DNA of 64,000 bases, taken from positions 1,409-65,408 of the forward strand of contig DLGW01000020.1 of the NCBI GenBank assembly GCA_002482885.1. The letters are read 5' to 3'. Below, piece after piece: positions 43,945 through 51,627 of this stretch. Source of the DNA: Flavobacteriaceae bacterium UBA7684. Its GTDB lineage: Bacteria; Bacteroidota; Bacteroidia; Flavobacteriales; Flavobacteriaceae. The notes beneath the pieces are model-generated. The model was given only the letters and a program-made list of their open reading frames with translations, made no database searches and was not told the DNA's origin. How positions within the stretch are numbered: position 1 is the first letter of the stretch; every line of letters begins with the position of its first letter. The position numbers and the translations under genes were made by a program.

Positions 43945-46029
43945 ATGGAAAGTTTTAGATCAGAAATAGAAAACCCTATTGTTCAAAAAGACATTATTGA
44001 ATTAGGAAAAAAGATAGCCGCTTTTCGTAATAATGAAATCGATGAAGACCGTTTCAGAAGTTTGCGTTTAGCCCGTGGCGTGTACGGACAACGTCAACAA
44101 GGCGTACAAATGATTCGTATCAAATTACCGTTAGGGAAAGTAACCGCAAAACAATTGTTGCGTATTTGCGACGTTTCCGATGAATTTTCCAGAGGGAATT
44201 TACACATCACCACTCGTCAGGATATACAAATTCACTACGTTTCTTTAGATAGAACACCAGAGTTGTGGTCTGAATTAGAGAAAGATAGTATTACTTTGCG
44301 TGAAGCTTGCGGAAACACGGTACGTAACGTAACCGCTTCTATTTTTGCAGGAGTAGATCAAAAAGAACCTTTTGATATCACGCCTTACGCTTACGAATTT
44401 TTCCAATTCTTTTTAAGAAATCCGATTTGTCAAGAAATGGGAAGAAAGTTTAAAATAGCTTTCTCTTCTAGCGAAGACGATGCAGGAATTTCTTTTGTGC
44501 ACGATTTAGGATTTATTCCACAAGTGAAAGATGGCGTAAAAGGATTCAAAATATTATTAGGTGGAGGAATTGGTTCACAACCACAACACGCCCATTTAGT
44601 ATATGAATTTTTAGCAGAAGATGAAGTAATTCCTTTTAGCGAAGCAGTAGTTAGAGTTTTTGACCGTTATGGTGAAAGAAATAAAAGAAATAAAGCCCGT
44701 TTAAAATATTTGGTTGCCGAATTAGGAATCGATGCTTTTTTACAATTGGTAGAAAAAGAACGCGTAGCGATTTCAGCTCAAAAACATCCTATTGAATACA
44801 AAGAGGCCGAGATTGTTAAACCAGAAATATTTTCTGCCACACTTTCAGCTGAAGATGCACAAGCGTTTGAAAACTGGAAAAGATTAAACACCATTGCTCA
44901 AAAACAAGCAGGGTATGTTTCCGTAGGAATTGCTATTAAAAACGGAGATATTCGTACAGATAAAACTCGTTTATTGGTTGACATCATTGAAAAATATACA
45001 GGAAATGATACCCGTTTAACCGCTAGTCAAAGTATTTTGTTGCGTTTTGTTCCCGAAGAAAACTTAGCAGCATTATACCTAGAATTGAAAAAATTGAACC
45101 TAGTTCAGGTTGGATTCCACAGAGTAAACGATATTGTAACTTGTCCGGGTACTGATACTTGTAATTTAGGTATCGCCAGCAGTATGGGATTGGGTGAAAA
45201 ATTAAAAGAAGTAATTGAAAGTGAATATGCTGAATTAATTGAAGATGAAGATTTGTCTATCAAAATCAGCGGATGTATGAATGCTTGTGGTCAACACACC
45301 ATCGGAAACATTGGTTTTCAAGGGATGACCATCAAATCCGGAAAATTAATTGCACCAGCCTCTCAAGTATTATTAGGAGGAGGAATTTTAGGCAATGGCC
45401 AAGGACGTTTTGCCGATAAATTACTAAAAGTGCCTTCTAAAAGAACACCAGATGTATTGCGTTGGATATTGTCTGATTTTTCTAGCAATAAAAAACCAAA
45501 TCAAAACTTTTTAGGTTATTACGACGAAAAAGGAAGTGATTATTTTTATCAAGCCTTAAAACATTATGGTGAAGTAGACAATTTACAACCCGATGATTTT
45601 ATTGATTGGGGTAACGAAGCGGCTTATGAAATGGCTATTGGTGTTGGTGAATGTGCTGGGGTAACCATTGATTTAGTAGCCACATTGTTACTAGAAGGAG
45701 AAGAAAAAATTGAAAGAGCTGAGGCTAATTTAGCGGAAAATGCTTTTGCGGATGGAATTTACAATGCGTATGCTTCATTTGTACACGCAGCTAAGGCAAT
45801 TTTAACCACAACAAAAGCGAAAACTAATTCACATGCTTCGATTATAGAAAGTTTTGATGAATTTTTCCCGACTTTTGCTACAGAATTTGGAAAAAAATTC
45901 TCTGAAGTAGTTTACCAAATCAATCAAAACCAACCTTCAGCAGCATTTGCAGTTACTTATTTAGCACAAGCTAAATCGGTAACTCAATGGATTAAAGCGT
46001 TAAGAGAAAAACAATTACAAGAAGCATAA
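43945..46029 (+). CDS. Siroheme sulfite reductase with C-terminal HEPN-like domain
   Basis: The first ~540 residues are a ferredoxin-type nitrite/sulfite reductase hemoprotein: two ferredoxin-like half domains (MIRIKLPLGKVTAKQLLRIC and NLHITTRQDIQIHYV) and the [4Fe-4S]-siroheme ligands C400, C406 (TCPGTDTCNLG), C444 and C448 (GCMNACGQH). Operon context with cysHDN and a ferredoxin indicates sulfite as substrate. About 150 further residues are all-helical (from YEMAIGVGECAGVTIDLVA to the end), with NAYASFVHAAKAILTT resembling HEPN domains. The tail's role is unknown. No siroheme-synthesis gene is adjacent. Confidence 0.9.
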   Translation: MESFRSEIENPIVQKDIIELGKKIAAFRNNEIDEDRFRSLRLARGVYGQRQQGVQMIRIKLPLGKVTAKQLLRICDVSDEFSRGNLHITTRQDIQIHYVSLDRTPELWSELEKDSITLREACGNTVRNVTASIFAGVDQKEPFDITPYAYEFFQFFLRNPICQEMGRKFKIAFSSSEDDAGISFVHDLGFIPQVKDGVKGFKILLGGGIGSQPQHAHLVYEFLAEDEVIPFSEAVVRVFDRYGERNKRNKARLKYLVAELGIDAFLQLVEKERVAISAQKHPIEYKEAEIVKPEIFSATLSAEDAQAFENWKRLNTIAQKQAGYVSVGIAIKNGDIRTDKTRLLVDIIEKYTGNDTRLTASQSILLRFVPEENLAALYLELKKLNLVQVGFHRVNDIVTCPGTDTCNLGIASSMGLGEKLKEVIESEYAELIEDEDLSIKISGCMNACGQHTIGNIGFQGMTIKSGKLIAPASQVLLGGGILGNGQGRFADKLLKVPSKRTPDVLRWILSDFSSNKKPNQNFLGYYDEKGSDYFYQALKHYGEVDNLQPDDFIDWGNEAAYEMAIGVGECAGVTIDLVATLLLEGEEKIERAEANLAENAFADGIYNAYASFVHAAKAILTTTKAKTNSHASIIESFDEFFPTFATEFGKKFSEVVYQINQNQPSAAFAVTYLAQAKSVTQWIKALREKQLQEA

Positions 46030-46059
46030 AAATATCATTCATATCTAATAAAAATAAAA

Positions 46060-47097
46060 ATGATAAAAACAGACATCATTATCGTTGGAGCAGGACCAGT
46101 AGGATTATTTGCCATATTTGAAGCAGGACTAATGAAGTTGCGTTGTCATTTAATCGACGCTTTGCCACAACCAGGAGGTCAACTTTCAGAAATTTATCCC
46201 AAAAAACCTATCTATGATATCCCTGGTTTTCCATCAGTATTAGCAGGAGATTTAGTAGATAATTTAATGGAGCAAGCGGCACCATTTAATCCTGGATTTA
46301 CTTTAGGAGACCGTGCTGAAAAAATCGAAAAATTAGAAGACGGAACTTTTAAAGTAACTAGCGCTGATGGTGTAGAGCACTTTGCGCCTGTAGTAATGAT
46401 TGCGGGTGGTTTGGGTAGTTTCGAACCTAGAAAACCTTTGATTGACAATTTAGCGGATTACGAAAAACACGGAGTAGAGTACATGATTAAAGATCCTGAA
46501 ACATTCCGTGATAAAGATGTAATCATTTCTGGTGGAGGAGATTCAGCATTAGACTGGGCTATCTTTTTAGCAGAAGGCGTTGCTAAATCGGTTACATTGG
46601 TACACAGAACAGATATGTTCCGTGCGCACAAAGATTCAGTAGATAAAGCTTATAAATTAAGAGACGCGGGTAAAATCAGTTTCTTAACCAATGCCGAAGT
46701 AACTGGATTAACTGGAAATGGAAGATTAGAAAAAGTTACCATTACAGTTGGTGAAACCGAGCATGTAATTAAAGCTACCGATTATTGGTTGCCTTTGTTT
46801 GGATTGTCTCCTAAATTAGGACCTATCGGAGATTGGGGATTAGAAATCGAAAAAAATGCGATTAAAGTAGACAACTCTTTAGATTATCAAACCAATATTC
46901 CAGGTATTTTTGCTATTGGAGATGTAAATACTTATCCTGGTAAATTAAAATTGATTTTATGTGGTTTCCATGAAGCTACTTTGGCAGTACAAACAGCTTA
47001 TAAAATTGTACATCCAAATAAAAAGTTTACCATGAAATATACTACTGTTCAGGGAGTTCAAGGGTTAGAAAAAGAAGAAACCGCAGCAGCAAAATAA
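46060..47097 (+). CDS. Ferredoxin-NAD(P)+ reductase, thioredoxin-reductase-like
   Basis: A 345-residue flavoprotein of the YumC/TrxR-like FNR type. The FAD site is IIVGAGPVGLFAIFEAG at the start, the NAD(P)H site is VIISGGGDSALDWAI near residue 150, and the second FAD motif is GIFAIGDVNTYPGKLKLI near residue 280. The Cys-x-x-Cys of thioredoxin reductases is absent, as expected for FNR. Located between sulfite reductase and ferredoxin, it probably passes NADPH electrons to the ferredoxin that feeds sulfite reduction. Confidence 0.92.
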   Translation: MIKTDIIIVGAGPVGLFAIFEAGLMKLRCHLIDALPQPGGQLSEIYPKKPIYDIPGFPSVLAGDLVDNLMEQAAPFNPGFTLGDRAEKIEKLEDGTFKVTSADGVEHFAPVVMIAGGLGSFEPRKPLIDNLADYEKHGVEYMIKDPETFRDKDVIISGGGDSALDWAIFLAEGVAKSVTLVHRTDMFRAHKDSVDKAYKLRDAGKISFLTNAEVTGLTGNGRLEKVTITVGETEHVIKATDYWLPLFGLSPKLGPIGDWGLEIEKNAIKVDNSLDYQTNIPGIFAIGDVNTYPGKLKLILCGFHEATLAVQTAYKIVHPNKKFTMKYTTVQGVQGLEKEETAAAK

Positions 47098-47107
47098 CAG
47101 CATCATT

Positions 47108-47428
47108 ATGAGCGATATTAATATTACCATTGTAGACCGAGAAGGAGTTGCTCACGAATTAGTAGCACCTACCGACATGAATATGAATTTAATGGAAGTT
47201 TGTAAAAGTTACGAATTACCCGTTGAAGGAACTTGTGGAGGAATGGCTATGTGTGCCTCATGCCAGGTTTACGTAGAAACTCCAGAACATTTCGGAGAAC
47301 GCAATGAAGATGAAGATGCCATGTTGTCGGAGGCTTTTCATGTAAAAAAGAATAGCCGATTGGGCTGTCAAATGCCCATCACTACCGATTTAGAAGGACT
47401 TAAGGTCACTTTAGCTCCTGAAGCATAA
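47108..47428 (+). CDS. 2Fe-2S ferredoxin, adrenodoxin type
   Basis: A 106-residue soluble ferredoxin with cluster ligands C43, C49, C52 (GTCGGMAMCASCQVYV) and C87 (RLGCQMPI), the spacing of adrenodoxin/ISC-type ferredoxins. It starts 10 bases after the flavin reductase gene and ends the operon before a strong terminator. The likely role is electron carrier to sulfite reductase; a general role elsewhere cannot be excluded. Confidence 0.94.
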   Translation: MSDINITIVDREGVAHELVAPTDMNMNLMEVCKSYELPVEGTCGGMAMCASCQVYVETPEHFGERNEDEDAMLSEAFHVKKNSRLGCQMPITTDLEGLKVTLAPEA

Positions 47429-47430
47429 AA

Positions 47431-47460
47431 CAAAAATCCCGCTCAAATGAGTGGGATTTT
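47431..47460 (+). terminator. Intrinsic terminator of the sulfate-assimilation operon
   Basis: Stem AAAAATCCCGCTC (47431-47443) / GAGTGGGATTTTT (47448-47460), one G-T pair, loop aaat, followed by more T residues. Confidence 0.9.
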
Positions 47461-47493
47461 TTTTGCTCAAGAAAAATCCCCTCGCGTTACCGG

Positions 47494-47606
47494 GTGTAGC
47501 GGCATCCTTTTACCTGCGTGCTTCGCTTTTGCAAGCAGGTAAAAGATACAGCGGAACACGGGGCAACAGGCTTTTCGCCTGTTGAAACGCCCAAAATGTT
47601 TTTATA
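47494..47606 (+). repeat. Dispersed hairpin repeat, GGCATCCTTTT...AAAAGATACAG family (copy 2)
   Basis: It shares CGGCATCCTTTT and AAAAGATACAG flanks with 17147-17240. The stem is CTTTTACCTGC (47507-47517) / GCAGGTAAAAG (47535-47545). A second hairpin, CAACAGGC (47564-47571) / GCCTGTTG (47577-47584), follows and leads into ACGCCCAAAA. Together with the pseudogene remnant it fills the 354-base gap after ferredoxin. Confidence 0.8.
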
Positions 47607-47611
47607 GATGG

Positions 47612-47631
47612 TACAAAACTGTAACTTAGCC
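47612..47631 (+). repeat. 20-bp direct repeat, left copy (flanks the RhuM cassette)
   Basis: TACAAAACTGTAACTTAGCC is identical to 48660-48679. It contains TAACTTAG, one mismatch from the -7 consensus. The A of the next ATG (47659) is 37 bases from that box, exactly as at polA. Confidence 0.85.
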
Positions 47632-47658
47632 CGCCAAAAAACTATATGATTTCCAACC

Positions 47659-47817
47659 ATGAAAAACGAAATAATTTTATACCAGTCCAATGAACTGCTT
47701 GAACGTATTGAGGTAAAAATAGAGGGGGAATTGGAGTCCATTTCAGTTGTCAAGGATTCCTTGACAGTTCAAAAAAAATTGAATGATGAGCGAAATAGTT
47801 ATATATCAAACAAATGA
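47659..47817 (+). pseudogene. RhuM N-terminal remnant with internal deletion
   Basis: A 52-codon frame from ATG 47659 reads KNEIILYQSNELLERIEVKI and then jumps to a segment like SISVVKDSLTVQKKLNDE. Both pieces resemble parts of RhuM proteins (the N-terminal strand pair and the xSVVKDSLTT stretch some 30 residues later), so the gene appears to have lost the middle of its first domain and everything after. Its end overlaps the intact RhuM gene in another frame. A small intact gene of unknown role is the alternative. Confidence 0.6.
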
Positions 47818-48646
47818 TAAGGAAACTCAGGTTGAAATTCAATTTGAGCATGATACATTTTGGCTCACGCAACAGCAGATAGCCAATTTATTTGGCACAC
47901 AACGCCCCGCTATTACTAAGCATATAGGAAACATTTTTAATTCAGGTGAGCTTGATGAGAAAGTGGTTAGTTCCATTTTGGAACATACCACTAAGCACGG
48001 TGCTGTTAAAGGAAAAACACAAGATGTTAAAGTAAAGCATTATAATCTTGATGTTGTGCTGTCGGTTGGGTATAGGGTGAATTCTATTCGTGCAACACAG
48101 TTCCGTATTTGGGCAAATCGAGTATTGAAAGAATATTTGTTAAAAGGCTACGCCATCAACAACCGAATGAATCGAATAGAAGATAAGGTTGATAGTTTGA
48201 GTAATAAAATTAATCAAATTGATTTGCAAATAAACACCCACCTTATACCCACACAAGGAGTTTTCTTTGATGGACAAGTGTTTGATGCGTATGCATTGGC
48301 GTCTAAAATAATTCGCTCTGCTCAAAAAAGTATAGTATTGATTGATAATTACATTGACGAAACCTCACTTATACATTTAGCTAAGAAAAACGCAGGAGTA
48401 AAAGTATTGTTGTTAACTCCAAACGCTAATAAACAGGTTGCTTTGGATGTTAAAAAAGCCAATGAACAATACGGGGATTTTGAAGTTAAAACTTTCAGTA
48501 AAAGTCATGACCGTTTTTTAATCATAGATGATTCTGAAGTGTATCATTTGGGAGCTTCTTTGAAGGATTTAGGTAAAAAATGGTTCGCATTTTCTAAATT
48601 AAATAAAGATTCTGTAAAGTATATTATCGAGTCCGTTACAAAATAA
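47783..48646 (+). CDS. RhuM-family protein with C-terminal phospholipase-D-like domain
   Basis: The 287-residue protein has an N-terminal RhuM/KilA-N-like region (about 1-125: VEIQFEHDTFWLTQQQIANL, AITKHIGNIFNSGELDEK, VKHYNLDVVLSVGYRVNSI), likely DNA-binding. A short coiled-coil (about 127-152) follows. The C-terminal half (about 155-287) resembles a PLD-like fold with one active-site-like motif SHDRFLIIDDSEVYHLGASL (His-x-Arg-x4-Asp in place of His-x-Lys-x4-Asp). RhuM proteins occur on pathogenicity islands and mobile regions; function is not established. The whole gene lies between two 20-bp direct repeats. Either of two adjacent Met codons could start it. Confidence 0.82.
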   Translation: MMSEIVIYQTNDKETQVEIQFEHDTFWLTQQQIANLFGTQRPAITKHIGNIFNSGELDEKVVSSILEHTTKHGAVKGKTQDVKVKHYNLDVVLSVGYRVNSIRATQFRIWANRVLKEYLLKGYAINNRMNRIEDKVDSLSNKINQIDLQINTHLIPTQGVFFDGQVFDAYALASKIIRSAQKSIVLIDNYIDETSLIHLAKKNAGVKVLLLTPNANKQVALDVKKANEQYGDFEVKTFSKSHDRFLIIDDSEVYHLGASLKDLGKKWFAFSKLNKDSVKYIIESVTK

Positions 48647-48659
48647 TTCGGGTTACAAA

Positions 48660-48679
48660 TACAAAACTGTAACTTAGCC
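48660..48679 (+). repeat. 20-bp direct repeat, right copy, at the polA promoter
   Basis: Identical to 47612-47631. This copy contains the probable -7 box of polA (TAACTTAG at 48670-48677), 37 bases from the polA ATG, so it is likely the native sequence and the left copy the duplicate. Confidence 0.85.
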
Positions 48680-48706
48680 GTTTCGATATAAAAACACACC
48701 AAAAAT

Positions 48707-51562
48707 ATGTCTGCACAAAAACGCCTTTTTTTATTGGATGCTTATGCCTTGATTTTTAGAGGCTACTATGCGTTTATCAAAAATCCGAGAATCAACTCTA
48801 AAGGAATGGACACTTCGGCGATTATGGGATTTATGAATTCGTTGTTGGATGTCATCCGACGTGAAAAACCCGATCATTTGGCAGTTGCATTTGATAAAGG
48901 TGGAAGTGATTATCGTTTTGAAATGTACGAAGCTTATAAAGCACATCGTGATGAAACGCCCGAAGCAATAAAAATCGCCGTGCCGTATATACAAGAATTA
49001 TTGAGTGCGATGCACATTCCGATTATTGAAAAAGCAGGTTTTGAAGCCGATGATTTAATAGGAACTTTGGCAAAACAAGCCGAAAAAGAAGGTTATCAGG
49101 TATTTATGGTAACACCAGATAAAGATTTTGCGCAGTTGGTTTCGGAAAATATTTTTATGTACAAACCTGCCCGAATGGGTAACGATATAGAAATTTGGGG
49201 AATTCCCGAAGTATTGGCCAAGTTTGAAATTGAACGCCCAGAACAAGTGATTGACTTTTTGGGTATGATGGGCGATGCTGCCGATAACATTCCGGGATTA
49301 CCAGGAGTAGGCGAGGTGACTGCTAAAAAATTATTGAAAGAATTTGGTTCCTTAGAAAATTTATTGGCAAATACCGATCAATTGAAAGGAGCTATGAAGG
49401 CTAAAATTGAAGCCAATGCCGAGCTGGGGATTTTATCTAAAAAATTAGCCCGAATTTTATTGGATTGCCCAGTGACTTTTGATGCCACTGATTTTGAATT
49501 GTCTAAACCCGATGTTGAAAAAACAGATGCCTTGTTTCAGGAATTGGAATTCCGACAAATGAAAACACAGTTTGATAAATTGTTCCTCTCCCCAGCCCTC
49601 TCCGAAGGAGAGGGAGAAGTGATTGAAAAGTCAACTCCCCAGAAAATAACTCCTAAAAAAACAAACCAAGACCAATTTGATTTATTTGGTTTTTACGAGC
49701 AGTCAGATGATGCCAATACCCCCTCTCCCTCGGAGAGGGTTGGGGTGAGGAGCCTAGAAACTACTGAACATCATTATCAAGTCGTACAAGGTGATTTACC
49801 AGTTAGATTATTGTTGCAAAATTTAATGAATCAACCCTCGGTATGTTTTGATACCGAAACCACAGGTATTGATACGCTTCATGCTGAGTTGGTAGGGATG
49901 TCTTTTTCATACAGTAAAGGCAAAGGGTTTTATGTGCCGTTTCCTGAAAATCAACAAGAAGCGCAAATACTTGCTGATAAATTCAAACCATTTTTTGAAA
50001 ATGAAAGCATCGAAAAAGTAGGGCAAAATATCAAATATGACTTAAAAATATTGGCTAATTATGGGATTCAAATCAAGGGGAAATTATTTGATACCATGAT
50101 TGCGCATTATTTAATCAATCCAGACATGCGTCATAATATGGATGTTTTATCGGAAACGTATTTAAAATATGCTCCAAAATCCATAGAAACTTTAATCGGC
50201 AAAAAAGGAAAAGGGCAACAATCTATGCGTGATGTTCCTTTGGAAGATATTAAAGAATACGCTGCCGAAGACGCGGATATTACCTTACAATTAAAAGAAG
50301 TTTTCAGTCCGATTTTAGACAAAGCGGAAACCAAAAAGTTGTTCAACGAAATTGAAATGCCTTTGGTGGAAGTTTTGGCATACATGGAAATGGAAGGTAT
50401 TCGATTAGATGTGGATTTTTTAAAATCGATGTCGGGGGAAATGCAAAAAGAAATCTTAGATTTTGAACAAAAAATATACGAAACCGCAGGGGAGAAATTC
50501 AATCTGGCTTCGCCCAAACAATTAGGAGATATTCTTTTTGATAAGCTAAAAATTGGTGGTGCCAAACAAAAGAAAACCAAAACTGGTCAATATGCCACAG
50601 GCGAAGAAGTGTTAAGTTACTTGGCAAACGAGCATCAAATTGTAAAAGATATTCTGGAGTGGCGACAAATGGTGAAATTGCAAAGTACTTACATTGATGC
50701 ATTACCTAACCAGGTAGATAAAAAATCAGGAAGAGTACATACCGACTATATGCAAACCGTAGCGGCAACAGGACGTTTGAGTTCGAACAATCCGAATTTG
50801 CAAAACATACCGATTAGAACCGAACGTGGACGTTTAATCCGAAAAGCATTTATTGCCCGAGATGAAAATTTCACCTTGCTTTCTGCCGATTATTCTCAAA
50901 TAGAATTAAGAATTATTGCAGCATTATCGGGTGAAGAAAACATGATTAAAGCCTTTCAAAACCACGAAGATATTCACAGAAGTACGGCTGCAAAAGTGTT
51001 TAATGTGCCTTTGGAAGAAGTGACCAAAGAACAACGTAGCAATGCCAAAACGGTAAATTTTGGAATTATTTACGGAGTTTCTGCTTTTGGTTTGAGTAAT
51101 CAAACGTCGTTATCTAGAAAAGAAAGTGCCGACTTGATAGATGCTTATTATAAAACGTATCCGAAACTTAAATCATACATGCAAGAACAAGTTGATTTTG
51201 CTCGTGAAAACGGATATGTGCAAACGGTTTTAGGGCGCAGAAGGTATTTAAAAGATATTAATTCTGCCAATGCAATCGTTCGTGGTGGTGCCGAAAGAAA
51301 TGCTGTCAATGCGCCTATCCAAGGAAGTGCTGCTGACATCATCAAAATTGCCATGATTAACATTCATAAAAAACTCACCACTGAAAATTGGAAATCTAAA
51401 ATGTTACTTCAAGTACACGATGAGTTGGTGTTTGATGTACATAACTCTGAATTGGAATCCATTAAACCGATGATAAAACACGAAATGGAAAACGCGTTTG
51501 TCATGTCTGTTCCATTAGAAGTAGAAATGGGATTAGGGAAAGATTGGTTAGAGGCGCATTAA
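48707..51562 (+). CDS. polA: DNA polymerase I
   Basis: Pol I fills gaps and removes RNA primers. The 951 residues hold three domains: 5'-3' exonuclease (about 1-290, with AFDKGGSDYRFEMYEAYKAH and FLGMMGDAADNIPGLPGVG), proofreading exonuclease (about 375-560, with intact CFDTETTGID, NIKYDLKIL and YAAEDADI acidic residues), and polymerase (about 560-951, motif A SADYSQIELRI, motif B NAKTVNFGIIYG, motif C VHDELVFDV). The linker between the first two domains (about residues 290-350) is encoded partly by two inverted 30-bp dispersed repeats, which keep the frame open. Confidence 0.98.
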   Translation: MSAQKRLFLLDAYALIFRGYYAFIKNPRINSKGMDTSAIMGFMNSLLDVIRREKPDHLAVAFDKGGSDYRFEMYEAYKAHRDETPEAIKIAVPYIQELLSAMHIPIIEKAGFEADDLIGTLAKQAEKEGYQVFMVTPDKDFAQLVSENIFMYKPARMGNDIEIWGIPEVLAKFEIERPEQVIDFLGMMGDAADNIPGLPGVGEVTAKKLLKEFGSLENLLANTDQLKGAMKAKIEANAELGILSKKLARILLDCPVTFDATDFELSKPDVEKTDALFQELEFRQMKTQFDKLFLSPALSEGEGEVIEKSTPQKITPKKTNQDQFDLFGFYEQSDDANTPSPSERVGVRSLETTEHHYQVVQGDLPVRLLLQNLMNQPSVCFDTETTGIDTLHAELVGMSFSYSKGKGFYVPFPENQQEAQILADKFKPFFENESIEKVGQNIKYDLKILANYGIQIKGKLFDTMIAHYLINPDMRHNMDVLSETYLKYAPKSIETLIGKKGKGQQSMRDVPLEDIKEYAAEDADITLQLKEVFSPILDKAETKKLFNEIEMPLVEVLAYMEMEGIRLDVDFLKSMSGEMQKEILDFEQKIYETAGEKFNLASPKQLGDILFDKLKIGGAKQKKTKTGQYATGEEVLSYLANEHQIVKDILEWRQMVKLQSTYIDALPNQVDKKSGRVHTDYMQTVAATGRLSSNNPNLQNIPIRTERGRLIRKAFIARDENFTLLSADYSQIELRIIAALSGEENMIKAFQNHEDIHRSTAAKVFNVPLEEVTKEQRSNAKTVNFGIIYGVSAFGLSNQTSLSRKESADLIDAYYKTYPKLKSYMQEQVDFARENGYVQTVLGRRRYLKDINSANAIVRGGAERNAVNAPIQGSAADIIKIAMINIHKKLTTENWKSKMLLQVHDELVFDVHNSELESIKPMIKHEMENAFVMSVPLEVEMGLGKDWLEAH
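49585..49614 (+). repeat. 30-bp dispersed repeat inside polA (copy A)
   Basis: The sequence has the form CCTCTCCCCAGCCCTCTCC followed by GAAGGAGAGGG, and contains the hairpin CCCTCTCC / GGAGAGGG. It is read in frame as LSPALSEGEGE. It matches the reverse complement of 49721-49750 at 27 of 30 positions. Confidence 0.88.
49721..49750 (-). repeat. 30-bp dispersed repeat inside polA (copy B, inverted)
   Basis: The sequence CCCTCTCCCTCGGAGAGGG followed by TTGGGGTGAGG is read in frame as PSPSERVGVR. The reverse complement begins CCTCACCCCAACCCTCTCC, the usual intergenic form of this repeat family. Confidence 0.88.
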
Positions 51563-51570
51563 TTATATAG

Positions 51571-51621
51571 TGTGAATCGTCAGAGCTCTATCGATAGCGG
51601 TAGAGCTCTGACAAATTCACA
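51571..51621. terminator. Long inverted repeat between convergent polA and gcvP
   Basis: Arms TGTGAATCGTCAGAGCTCTA (51571-51590) and TAGAGCTCTGACAAATTCAC (51601-51620) pair almost completely around the loop tcgatagcgg. There is no T tract, so if it ends transcription it is atypical; its position between two gene ends still favours that role. Confidence 0.6.
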
Positions 51622-51627
51622 AATTAA

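Noticed and set aside
49585..49750. Frameshift or disruption of polA by repeats
   Set aside because: Both repeats are in frame and all three domains downstream and upstream are intact.
50131..50580. 149-codon open frame antisense to polA
   Set aside because: The composition (Ser/Phe/Ile/Lys-rich, no motif) is that of a shadow of a conserved sense frame.
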